Below are positions 56,176 through 64,000 of a stretch of DNA of 64,000 bases, in pieces. Made by a program: the position numbers and the translations under genes. The stretch is from Rhodopila globiformis (GTDB lineage: Bacteria; Pseudomonadota; Alphaproteobacteria; Acetobacterales; Acetobacteraceae): assembly GCF_002937115.1 (NCBI RefSeq), contig NZ_NHRY01000266.1, forward strand, positions 37,441 through 101,440, read 5' to 3'. The notes beneath the pieces were generated by a model that was not told the origin of the DNA, searched no databases, and saw nothing but the letters and a program-made list of their open reading frames with translations. Every line of letters starts with the position of its first letter. Positions within the stretch are counted from its first letter, which is position 1.

Positions 56176-57171
56176 TCAGGCCAGGGCCGGTTCTCCGGCC
56201 GTCGTGTCAGGCGCTGCCCCCTCGGGCAGGTGCAAAGGACGGGCGGGACGGTTCTGGCGAAGCGTGGACGCACCGTCCGCGACGATCTGCCAGACTGCCT
56301 GGGAGAGGGCTTTGCGATCCGCGAACCGTGCCGGGTCGAGCGGCGCATGCAGCAGGACGGTCACCCGCAATCCGATATGCTGGGTCAGGCGCGCGAAATG
56401 CGAAACGATGTCCATGTCGCCGTACCAGGCAAAAAACGGCCGGGCAGCGCGGCCGGCGGGCAGGCCGCCGAGCCGGTCGTAGACCACGGATATCGGCTGG
56501 ACCAGGGGAACTTCCCCGGAATCGTCCTCGCCATCCGGCTTGGCGAGCGCGAAGAATGAGGACCGGAACGGCAAGACCCTCGACCCATCGGAACTGGTTC
56601 CCTCCGGAAACAGTATCAGCCTGTCGCCCGCCGCCAGCTTTGCCCGCATGGCATCGCGTTCCTTGCCCGTCGTGGTGCGGCTTCGGGAGACAAAGACCGT
56701 GCGGCCAAGCCGCGCGATCAGGCCAATGACCGGCCATGAGGCGACGTCGCCTTTCGCGACGAAGCATCCATCGAGCACGCCACCCAGCACCGGAACGTCA
56801 ACCCAGGAGGAATGATTGGAGACAAAGATGACCGGACGCTTGGCGACATTGTCCGCACGGCTGCCGATGACCCGAACCTTGATGCCGATCAACCGGGTGA
56901 AGATCGCCCAGTAGAACTTTGCGAATTCGATTTTTGCCCGTCCCGGGAGGATCAGGCAGGCTGCCTGGATCATCACGGCCGGCAACGTCCACGCGACAAC
57001 GCCAAGAGCGCGGCGTGCGACGCGAACGCGCCGGGCGACAAGCCAGCCCTCACGGCCTTTGGGCAATTCGAGCAGAAAGCCCGGATTGTGATCCGGGTGC
57101 GGCAGAAGCGACTGCCGGCGCGCCGAACGCGGCATCGGCTGATCCTGGGCAATGTCTGAAGGCTCGACCAT
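56176..57171 (-). CDS. plsC: 1-acyl-sn-glycerol-3-phosphate acyltransferase (PlsC-like)
   Basis: This approximately 331-aa membrane acyltransferase makes phosphatidic acid or a related acylated lipid. A hydrophobic segment (VVAWTLPAVMIQAACLIL) precedes the catalytic NHSSWVD (the family HxxxxD) and the acceptor motif FPEGTSSDG. The C-terminal part is longer than in E. coli PlsC. The ATG at 57171 is one of three in-frame starts (57207, 57171, 57135); its choice is tentative. It is divergent from tamA. Confidence 0.87.
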   Translation of the reverse strand: MVEPSDIAQDQPMPRSARRQSLLPHPDHNPGFLLELPKGREGWLVARRVRVARRALGVVAWTLPAVMIQAACLILPGRAKIEFAKFYWAIFTRLIGIKVRVIGSRADNVAKRPVIFVSNHSSWVDVPVLGGVLDGCFVAKGDVASWPVIGLIARLGRTVFVSRSRTTTGKERDAMRAKLAAGDRLILFPEGTSSDGSRVLPFRSSFFALAKPDGEDDSGEVPLVQPISVVYDRLGGLPAGRAARPFFAWYGDMDIVSHFARLTQHIGLRVTVLLHAPLDPARFADRKALSQAVWQIVADGASTLRQNRPARPLHLPEGAAPDTTAGEPALA

Positions 57172-57267
57172 GACGTTTGAAATACAGCGGCGGGAAGGAT
57201 GGAACAATGGCGCAACCGTGACCGTTCAGCGAAACCATCTGGCCACTTATCCAGCTATAATCGCACG

Positions 57268-59121
57268 ATGCAGCGCCCTTGGTTAAAAATGCGTCCCGCC
57301 GCACGCTGGCTTGTCTTGACGCTGCTCATGACCACCACGCTGTTTGTCGTCGTCTCGTCACGTGCGGCTGATCCTCAACCCTATACGGTTACCCTGAAGC
57401 CGACCGGAAACAGCGCGCTGGACGCGGCTCTACAGGGCAGCGCAACGTTGATATCATTGCAGAAATCCGCTCCGGTAGGCGGATTCGCCCTGATCCAGCG
57501 AGCCCGGCAGGACAAGCAGCGGTTCGAAACCGCCTTGCACAGCTTTGGCTACTACAAGGCAACCGTCAACCTGACGATCGCGGGGCATGCGCTGGATGAT
57601 CCGTCTCTGCCGGCGATCATCGACGCGGCGCCCGCCGATCCGCCCATGCAGGTGGTCGCGTCGTTCGACCTCGGCCCGCGCTTCCGGCTGGGCAAGGTCA
57701 CCATTTCCGGCGAAGTTCCGCCGGATGTGCGCGGAAGGCTCAACCTCGAGCCCGGCCAACCGGCGGTAGCGGCCGACGTACTGGCGGCTCAGGGGCGTCT
57801 GCTCGCTGCGCTGCGGAGCGACGGCTATCCCCTGGCGAAGGTGCCGACGCCGGTGGCGATCCTGCATCCGGATCAAGACCTGCTGGACGTCGAGTTCCAG
57901 CCTGACAGCGGTCCGAAGGCGGATATCGGCCCGATCAACCTGACCGGGCTGAAGAGGATGAACGAGTCGTTCGTCCGGCGGCGCCTGCTGCTGCACCAGG
58001 GCGAGCTGTACAATCCACAGAGGATCGAGGCCGCTCGTCAGGATCTGATGTCGCTTGGCGTCTTTTCAGTTGTTCGGGCTGATCCGGCCTCGGCCCTGAA
58101 TCCAGAGGGTCAGTTGCCGATCACCTTCGATCTGACCGAGCGGCCGCTGCATGCGGTTGACGCCAGCGTTGCCTACTCCACCGATCTTGGCATCAACGTC
58201 TCGACCGGATGGCACGATCGCAACCTGTTTGGCAACGCCGAGCAATTGAACCTGACGGCGGCGGCGCAGTTAGGGGGGAATGCGCTGGTCAGGCCCGGGT
58301 ATCAGGTTGGCGCCCAGTTCCTCAAGCCGGATTTCCTGGCGCGGGATCAGACGCTGGAAATCGATCTCAACGCGGTGGACCAGAGCCTGCAGGCCTATCA
58401 GCAGACTGCATTGCAGGAGAAGATCGCCCTGAACCGGAAACTGTCGGCCCATTGGACGGGCAGTCTCGGCCTGTCAGGCGAGCAGGAATCGATCGTACAG
58501 GAAGGGGAGACGCGCCATTACAACCTGATCGGCCTGCCGGCCGCGCTGCGGTACGACAACACGACAAACCTGCTCAATCCGACGCAGGGTATCCGGGCCA
58601 GCCTGCTGGTCACGCCGACCTATTCCCTCGGCACCACGAACTCGACCTTCGTGATCATGCAGCTCGCCGGCTCCACGTATCTCGACGTCTTCGACAATGG
58701 ACGCAGCATCCTGGCTTTGCGCGGGCTGGTTGGGAAGGTATCCGGGGCTGGCGTGTTTGGCTTGCCGCCAGACCAACGCTTCTATGCGGGCGGCAGCGCC
58801 ACGGTGCGAGGCTACCGATACCAAACGCTAGGTCCGCAGTTTCCTGATGGAATACCCATCGGCGGAACGGCTATCTCTGCCGGCACCGTCGAGTGGCGCC
58901 AGCGTATTCTGGGTAACTACGGAGTTGTGGGGTTTGTCGATGTGGGCCAGGTCACGACGAATGGAGCACCTTTTGCCGGCGCGTGGCACGCGGGGGCGGG
59001 TGTAGGTGCTCGCTACTACACGTCGATCGGCCCTATTCGGCTTGATGTCGCGGTCCCGTTGAACAAGCTTCCGGGCGGCGACTCGTTCGAGCTTTATATC
59101 GGCATCGGACAGGCCTTTTGA
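57268..59121 (+). CDS. tamA: Translocation and assembly module subunit TamA
   Basis: This approximately 617-aa outer-membrane protein of the Omp85 family helps export or assemble autotransporters and phospholipid transport complexes. A signal-anchor-like N-terminus is followed by three POTRA-like segments (for example FRLGKVTISGEVPPDVRGRLNLEPGQPAV and ADIGPINLTGLKRMNESFVRRRLLLHQGE). The 16-strand barrel ends in RLDVAVPLNKLPGGDSFELYIGIGQAF, with the terminal Phe expected of an outer-membrane protein. TATAAT lies 7 bp before the ATG (57256-57261), so the mRNA may be leaderless. Its stop overlaps tamB. Confidence 0.93.
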   Translation: MQRPWLKMRPAARWLVLTLLMTTTLFVVVSSRAADPQPYTVTLKPTGNSALDAALQGSATLISLQKSAPVGGFALIQRARQDKQRFETALHSFGYYKATVNLTIAGHALDDPSLPAIIDAAPADPPMQVVASFDLGPRFRLGKVTISGEVPPDVRGRLNLEPGQPAVAADVLAAQGRLLAALRSDGYPLAKVPTPVAILHPDQDLLDVEFQPDSGPKADIGPINLTGLKRMNESFVRRRLLLHQGELYNPQRIEAARQDLMSLGVFSVVRADPASALNPEGQLPITFDLTERPLHAVDASVAYSTDLGINVSTGWHDRNLFGNAEQLNLTAAAQLGGNALVRPGYQVGAQFLKPDFLARDQTLEIDLNAVDQSLQAYQQTALQEKIALNRKLSAHWTGSLGLSGEQESIVQEGETRHYNLIGLPAALRYDNTTNLLNPTQGIRASLLVTPTYSLGTTNSTFVIMQLAGSTYLDVFDNGRSILALRGLVGKVSGAGVFGLPPDQRFYAGGSATVRGYRYQTLGPQFPDGIPIGGTAISAGTVEWRQRILGNYGVVGFVDVGQVTTNGAPFAGAWHAGAGVGARYYTSIGPIRLDVAVPLNKLPGGDSFELYIGIGQAF

Positions 59122-62100
59122 CCCGCCGTCTGCTGAAATGGTTTGCGTGGATCCTGGCGACTCTCCTGGCTCTGCCGATGGTGGCGATTGCCGGCGTCCT
59201 GGTTCTGGCAAACCTCGATATCGGACGACACCTGATCGAGAAGGAAACCAGAAGCCTGACTGGCGGGATGGTGACGCTCCGGGGCCTGGGCGGCCGCTTT
59301 CCCGACGCGCTGCGGGTGGGCCAGATCCAGGTTTCGGACGCGAAGGGTCCCTACGTCACCGTTTCGGACGTCATCCTGGACTGGTCGCCCCTCAAGCTGT
59401 TCGAAGGGGTTGCGCAGATTGATCGCCTGCAAGCCGCGCGCGTGGATCTTGCCCGCCTGCCGGAGTCGCAAAGCAAGACCAAAAGCGGCAGCTCATTCAG
59501 CCTGCCCGTGCGGGTCGATCTCCGCAGCCTGAAGGTCGATCAGGCCGTCATTGGCGCGCCGGTCGCCGGCGTGCCTGCGACGCTGGCCTTGACCGGGTCA
59601 GCGGACCTGACGACCTTGACGCAAGGCACGGTCACTCTGGATGCGCGACGGCTCGACAGTCCCGGCACCTATGCCGTCCATGGAACCGTCACGCCGCATG
59701 ACATCCAGGCTGCCATCACGGCCGAGGAACCTGCGAAAGGCCTGATCGCGCGCATCGCCCACGTGCCGGATGTCGGGCCATTGGCCGTCCGGGCCTCGGC
59801 GAATGGGCCGCGCGACGACCTCGGGACGCATCTCGATCTGTCGGCCGGGCCGTTGAAGGCCTCGGTTGCAGGCACCGTTGACCTTGATCATGAGACAGGC
59901 CACCTCGCGGTCAAGGCGCAGGCGCCGGCAATGACGCCGGGTCCCGGCATTTCCTGGCAGTCCATCCTGGTGGATGCGACCGTCAGTGGCGCGCTGACGA
60001 AGCCGGATGCCAACGGGACCGTCCGCATCGATGATCTGACCGCTGCCGGAGCCCGCATCGGCTCGATTGCCGCGGACGTCAAAGGGAATACCGGTCAGCT
60101 GAACCTTCATGCGGTGGTGCAGGATCTGCACATACCGGGATCAAAGCCGGATGTCCTCGCGGCAGCGCCGGTCACGCTGGATGCGGCGGCGAATCTCGAT
60201 GCGGCAGACCGCCCCTTCACGTTCGCGCTGCATCATCCGCTGATTTCGGTCGATGGCAACGGCCAGGCCGGGGGCACGCAAAAAGTCGCGGCGCACCTGG
60301 TGCTTCCGGACCTGGGGCCGCTGGCGGCGATCGGCGGGACCAACATTCAGGGCAGCACCGACCTCAATCTGACGGCGGAGGTTGACGGTGACACGAGAAC
60401 GGCGACCGTCAAAGGCCGGGTGGCGATAACCGGCGGCATGGCGCCCGTGCCCGCGCTGATTGGCGACGACGGCCGCGTCGATCTTGCCGCCTCGATGCAT
60501 GGCCAGGACATCACGCTGTCGCACCTGACGATCAACGGCAAAGCCCTGGACGTCACGGCCGATGGCGGCATGTCAGGACAAACGGTCAACCTGAATACGA
60601 CAATCGGCCTGTCCAACCTGACGGCCGTCCAGCCCGGCCTGTCGGGCAAGGTGGCTGTCACCGCTCATGCGAGCGGCGCATTGGATGCGCTGAAAGCCCA
60701 GGCGGACATAGACGCCGACATCGCGGCAAAGGGCTATGAACCAGGCCATGTCACCGCGCATGTGGACGCTTCCGGACTGCCGCACGCGCCGCATGCGGTG
60801 GTCAATGCAAACGGCACGTTGCTGGGTGCGCCTTTGGTTCTGGCGCTGACAGCGGACGAGACAGACGGCGTGATCAAGGCCGACATCAGCAAGGCGGACT
60901 GGAAGTCGTTGCAGGCCAAGGGAGCCGTCAGCCTGGCGCAGTCGGCGGTGCTGCCAAAGGGTAAGCTGCAGGTGACCCTGGGGCACCTGGCCGATCTTGA
61001 GCCATTGATCGGCAAGGCGATCGCCGGTGAGGCCAAGGCGACGCTCGACTCCGACGACCAGGCCACCCGCCTGACGCTGACGGTCCGGAATGCAGCGCTT
61101 CCGGGGACCGCCGCAATCAGCAAGGCGGTGCTGCAAGCGACCGTCACCGACCCGACCGGGCATCCGACGATCGATGGAAGCCTCGTCGCGGATGGCGTGT
61201 CCGCCGGCTCGGCCCATTCGATTTCGGCACGTATGACGGCCAAGGGTCCCCTGGACGCAGTGGGCTTGACGGTCAGCGCCGATGCCCCGGACATCGCGGG
61301 TGGTCCGGCCAGGCTGGCAACGGCCGGAACCCTGGACGCCACCAACCGCACCCTGGCTTTGGCGAGGCTGGAGGCAAGCTGGAAGCAGCAGGTCCTCCGC
61401 CTGCTGTCCCCCGCCAAGTTCAGCTTTGCCAATGGGATTGCCATGGATCGCGTGCGCCTTGGCTTCCGGCAGGCGGAACTGGCCGTGTCGGGTCGTGTCG
61501 GCAGCAAACTCGACCTGACCGCGACACTGCGGAACCTGCCCGCCGATGTCGCCGCGATCGTCGATCCGTCCCTGGCCGCCGACGGCGTGATCGCAGCCGA
61601 TGCGCGCCTGACCGGCACGTCCGCGCGGCCTGAGGGCACCATCAGGGTGACGGCCAACGGCGTGCATCTTCGCAAGGGTCCCGGCCAGGCGCTGCCCGCC
61701 GCGAACCTGGCGGCGAACGTCACGCTGCTGGGCACCGCCGCCCGGCTTGACACCAGGCTGACGGCCGGACCGTCGCATGTGACGCTGACCGGGACGGCTC
61801 CTTTGTCGAAGGAGGGCAGTCTCGACCTGAAGACGGATGCCCGGATCGATCTTGCGATGCTGGATCCTCTGCTGCTCGCGGAAGGACGGCGAGCGCGGGG
61901 CGAGGTCACTCTGAATGCCGCTGTCACTGGCACCGTCGCGGCGCCGCGCGTGAACGGGGTCGCGGACCTGCGCAGGGGGGAGGTGATCGATTATGCGCTT
62001 GGCGTGCGGGTGCATGACATTGTCGCGACAGTCCAGGCGAGCGGTGACACGATCCGGTTGACACGCCTGTCGGGCAAGGCGGGACCGGGAACGCTGGGCG

Positions 62101-63122
62101 GCGACGGCACCATTGGCCTGGCGGGCGCGATGCCGGTCAATCTGCATTTCTTTGCCAACGATGCCCGCCCGATATCAAGCGAGCTGCTGACCGCGCTGAT
62201 TGACCTCAATCTGACGGTCCAGGGAGAGGTGAAGGGCGACCTGCAGGCAAGCGGCACCTTGCATGTGCGGCGCGCCGACATCCGGATCCCCGACAAGCTG
62301 CCGCCCGGCATCGCGGTCTTGCCGGTGCGCTCCGCCAACGCTCCGCCACCGCCGCCACCCCCGCAGACACCTCAGACCATCATTGCCCTGAACCTCACGC
62401 TGGACGCGCCGGAGCAGGTGTTCATCCGCGGCCGGGGCCTGGACGCGGAAGTGGGCGGCAAGATCCACATCGGCGGCACGACCGCCAAGCCGGTACCGGA
62501 GGGCGGCCTGCACCTCCGCCACGGAACCTTGAGCATCATCGGCACGACGCTGAAGTTTACCGAGGGCACAATTGACTTCAGCGGCGGAAGCTTCACCAAC
62601 CCGTCGTTGCATTTCGTGGCAACGTCCACGACCACGGCGATTGTCGCGACCTTGACCGTCAGTGGCACCGCCAGGGATCCCCAGATCACCTTGTCCAGCG
62701 TGCCTGAGCTGCCGCAGGACGAAATCCTCGCGCAGCTGCTGTTCAATACCAGTACCTCAAAGCTGAGCCCGCTGCAGCTGGCTCAGATCGCCGCGGCGCT
62801 GGCGTCCCTGTCCGGCGCGACCTCCGGCTTCGATCCACTGGACAAGCTGCGGACAACATTCGGACTGGACCGCCTGTCGGTCGGCAGCGATGCGGCCGGC
62901 AATCCGACCGTGGAGGCGGGCCGCTATATCGCCCGAGGCGTCTACGTCGGCGCGAAGCAGAGTGCATCAGGTACAGGCAGCCAGGCGACAGTGCAGGTCG
63001 ATCTTACGAAAGGCCTGAAGCTGGAAGCGACAGCCGGCTCGGCGTCGCTCCAGTCCGCGACTGGTTCTTCGAACAGCGGGGATGAAGCCAGCGTCGGGCT
63101 TACCTACCAGTTCGAATATTAA
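59118..63122 (+). CDS. tamB: Translocation and assembly module subunit TamB
   Basis: This 1334-aa inner-membrane-anchored, periplasm-spanning beta-taco protein partners TamA. The N-terminal transmembrane helix (about 8-31, FAWILATLLALPMVAIAGVLVLA) is followed by long beta-rich repeats. The C-terminal DUF490 domain (LNLTLDAPEQVFIRGRGLDAEVGGKIHIGGT through GLTYQFEY) is the signature. The start is TTG at 59118, overlapping the tamA stop (TTGA), which implies coupled translation. Length is in the normal range. Confidence 0.93.
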   Translation: MTRRLLKWFAWILATLLALPMVAIAGVLVLANLDIGRHLIEKETRSLTGGMVTLRGLGGRFPDALRVGQIQVSDAKGPYVTVSDVILDWSPLKLFEGVAQIDRLQAARVDLARLPESQSKTKSGSSFSLPVRVDLRSLKVDQAVIGAPVAGVPATLALTGSADLTTLTQGTVTLDARRLDSPGTYAVHGTVTPHDIQAAITAEEPAKGLIARIAHVPDVGPLAVRASANGPRDDLGTHLDLSAGPLKASVAGTVDLDHETGHLAVKAQAPAMTPGPGISWQSILVDATVSGALTKPDANGTVRIDDLTAAGARIGSIAADVKGNTGQLNLHAVVQDLHIPGSKPDVLAAAPVTLDAAANLDAADRPFTFALHHPLISVDGNGQAGGTQKVAAHLVLPDLGPLAAIGGTNIQGSTDLNLTAEVDGDTRTATVKGRVAITGGMAPVPALIGDDGRVDLAASMHGQDITLSHLTINGKALDVTADGGMSGQTVNLNTTIGLSNLTAVQPGLSGKVAVTAHASGALDALKAQADIDADIAAKGYEPGHVTAHVDASGLPHAPHAVVNANGTLLGAPLVLALTADETDGVIKADISKADWKSLQAKGAVSLAQSAVLPKGKLQVTLGHLADLEPLIGKAIAGEAKATLDSDDQATRLTLTVRNAALPGTAAISKAVLQATVTDPTGHPTIDGSLVADGVSAGSAHSISARMTAKGPLDAVGLTVSADAPDIAGGPARLATAGTLDATNRTLALARLEASWKQQVLRLLSPAKFSFANGIAMDRVRLGFRQAELAVSGRVGSKLDLTATLRNLPADVAAIVDPSLAADGVIAADARLTGTSARPEGTIRVTANGVHLRKGPGQALPAANLAANVTLLGTAARLDTRLTAGPSHVTLTGTAPLSKEGSLDLKTDARIDLAMLDPLLLAEGRRARGEVTLNAAVTGTVAAPRVNGVADLRRGEVIDYALGVRVHDIVATVQASGDTIRLTRLSGKAGPGTLGGDGTIGLAGAMPVNLHFFANDARPISSELLTALIDLNLTVQGEVKGDLQASGTLHVRRADIRIPDKLPPGIAVLPVRSANAPPPPPPPQTPQTIIALNLTLDAPEQVFIRGRGLDAEVGGKIHIGGTTAKPVPEGGLHLRHGTLSIIGTTLKFTEGTIDFSGGSFTNPSLHFVATSTTTAIVATLTVSGTARDPQITLSSVPELPQDEILAQLLFNTSTSKLSPLQLAQIAAALASLSGATSGFDPLDKLRTTFGLDRLSVGSDAAGNPTVEAGRYIARGVYVGAKQSASGTGSQATVQVDLTKGLKLEATAGSASLQSATGSSNSGDEASVGLTYQFEY

Positions 63123-63170
63123 AAGGCGGCCCGGCGGGGAACAAAGCACGATCATCTGCGTTGGCTCGCC

Positions 63171-63401
63171 ATGAGCACTGATCCGAAACCCGATGCGCCC
63201 TCTTCCGCTCCGTCCAACACGGAGAAGGATCCCGACGACTGGACGACCGGCGACGAGTCGATGACCGGCGCGCAGGCGTCCTATCTGAAGACCCTGTGTG
63301 CGGAAGCCGGTGAGCCCTTTGATCCGAATCTCAGCAAGGCTGAAGCGTCGAAACGGATCGAGGCCCTGCAGAGCAAGACCGGACGCGGACGCGATCACTG
63401 A
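63171..63401 (+). CDS. DUF3072 small protein
   Basis: This 76-aa protein matches the DUF3072 pattern: a charged N-terminus, then DPDDWTTGDESMTGAQASYLKTLCAEAGEPFDPNLSKAEASKRIEALQ. It is a small soluble helical protein of unknown function. The ATG at 63171 has no strong ribosome-binding site. It lies 48 bp after tamB on the same strand and has its own short 3' spacer before the tandem repeat. Confidence 0.8.
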   Translation: MSTDPKPDAPSSAPSNTEKDPDDWTTGDESMTGAQASYLKTLCAEAGEPFDPNLSKAEASKRIEALQSKTGRGRDH

Positions 63402-63470
63402 ACGGCAACTTGAAGTTTCGTTTGCAAGCCGCGGTCTGCCCGCGGTCTGCGTGTGCCTGCCGGGGCCTGC

Positions 63471-63550
63471 CGGGAATTGCCTTGACCGGGAATTACCTTG
63501 ACCGGGAATTACCTTGACCGGGAATTACCTTGACCGGGAATTACCTTGAC
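63471..63550 (+). repeat. 16-bp tandem repeat, five copies
   Basis: Five contiguous units of cgggaattaccttgac (the first has gcc instead of acc) end at 63550. Each contains a TTGAC word like a -35 hexamer, and the last runs into TTGACA. Copy-number variation here would change how many -35-like sites precede the gene at 63581. Confidence 0.92.
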
Positions 63551-63574
63551 AGGCGCCGCTTGTTGGAACATAAG
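63546..63574 (+). promoter_or_regulatory. Candidate sigma70 promoter before the radical-SAM gene
   Basis: TTGACA (63546-63551), a 17-bp spacer and CATAAG (63569-63574) form a plausible vegetative promoter overlapping the last unit of the tandem repeat. The ATG at 63581 lies 7 bases past the -10, which would give a leaderless or very short leader mRNA. Confidence 0.4.
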
Positions 63575-63580
63575 AAGAAC

Positions 63581-63803
63581 ATGATGAGGCCGCTGTCTGT
63601 CGCCGACAAGCTGGAGATTCTCGCTAACGCGGCGAAGTACGATGCGTCCTGTGCGTCATCCGGCGGTGACAAACGCGATTCGCGTCGTGGCGGCGGGATC
63701 GGATCCAACACCGGCAACGGTATCTGCCATTCCTATACGCCGGATGGCCGCTGCGTTTCCCTGCTGAAAATCCTGCTGACGAATGCCTGCATTTTCGGCT
63801 CCT
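63581..63803 (+). pseudogene. Radical-SAM DNA modification/repair-type protein, interrupted
   Basis: The first 74 codons match the N-terminus of a radical-SAM family annotated as putative DNA modification/repair (often next to a uracil-DNA glycosylase-like gene). KLEILANAAKYDASCASSGG, GIGSNTGNGICHSYTPDGRCVSLLKILLTNACI are typical. The next expected residues (aromatic, then D-C-x-Y-C, completing the CxxxCxxC iron-sulfur motif) are replaced by GSSLFRMGGP. The frame stays open but the sequence is unrelated, so the gene appears broken at about 63801-63804. The rest lies beyond the window or is lost. Confidence 0.7.
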
Positions 63804-64000
63804 CGCTATTTCGGATGGGTGGCCCGCACGCAGAGGTTGAGTGTCTGGGAGCGCTTGTCGGCCAAGCGCTGGCTAGCCACGAAGCCGAATTTGGTTTGAC
63901 GGCATCTGGCGCAGACGGGGGTTTGCGCATAACGCGCTGTCTGGCATGGCTTGGGAACGAACCGACCGGAGCCATCATCCATGCGCGATACCGACCTGTT
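63804..64000. mobile_element. Probable insertion-sequence end (partial)
   Basis: From about 63804 the sequence begins GGCTCCTCGCTATTTCGG and no longer encodes the radical-SAM protein. The abrupt junction inside a conserved motif and the GGCTC-type terminus, which recalls ISL3-like ends from memory, suggest an insertion sequence. The other end and transposase are not in the window, so family and orientation are unproven. A 58-codon minus-strand frame with a CxxC (63805-63981) is open but unrecognised. Confidence 0.45.

Noticed and set aside
63805..63981. A 58-codon minus-strand frame with a CxxC in the probable IS
   Set aside because: Too short and unrecognised to call as a gene; mentioned only as a possible part of the element.

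Overview
The window is GC-rich, tightly packed bacterial chromosome. It fits an alphaproteobacterium, probably of the Rhodospirillales/Acetobacteraceae group. The grounds are an alphaproteobacterial flagellar gene set (fliL-fliM-DUF6468-motE-cheY-cheZ and flgF-flgG-flgA-flgH), a complete dcw cell-division cluster ending in ftsZ, an alphaproteobacterial-type [2Fe-2S] ferredoxin next to iscR and cysteine desulfurases, and a pyrB/non-canonical pyrC pair. The family-level placement is inference. No rRNA, prophage, CRISPR array or complete insertion sequence is visible.

Layout. 1-2245 (minus): N-acetyltransferase, SppA-like peptidase and a partial medium-chain dehydrogenase. 2355-2882: secreted CHRD protein. 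3076-6316 (minus): flgF, flgG, flgA, flgH. 6521-14075 (plus): fliL, fliM, a 771-bp repeat-filled gap, DUF6468, motE-like, cheY, cheZ and a 1007-aa secreted repeat protein. 14269-15690: speD and speE (spermidine synthesis). 15792-20065: cpoB, tilS, ftsH with a strong terminator. 20127-21083: almost only palindromic repeats. 21084-23761: pyrB, pyrC-like, DUF3574 lipoprotein. 23838-26128 (minus): two tandem OmpA-family porin-like genes. 26308-27774 (minus): selA and tRNA-Sec.

28083-47233 (minus): a 16-gene dcw cluster, mraZ-rsmH-ftsL-ftsI-murE-murF-mraY-murD-ftsW-murG-murC-murB-ddl-ftsQ-ftsA-ftsZ. Most junctions overlap, so it is probably one or a few long transcripts producing lipid II and the divisome. 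Upstream lie rnpB (RNase P RNA), mnmA, ferredoxin, two cysteine desulfurases and iscR, all on the minus strand and linking sulfur mobilisation to tRNA thiolation. 53073-63122: alpha/beta hydrolase, anmK (muropeptide recycling), tyrS, plsC and the tamA-tamB outer-membrane export pair. 63171-64000: a DUF3072 protein, a 16-bp tandem repeat, and the first 74 codons of a radical-SAM gene that switches to unrelated sequence, as if an insertion sequence had landed in it.

Most of the window is core, well-understood biology. I found no convincing new defence or biosynthetic system. The unusual parts are non-coding: a dispersed palindromic repeat family, two inverted-repeat (MITE-like) structures, a shared promoter-like motif at the same distance before two flagellar genes, and candidate MraZ and iscR operators. 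A few proteins also have odd architectures: FtsL with a long repetitive tail, PyrC lacking its metal-binding HxH, and the 1007-aa flagellar-locus protein.
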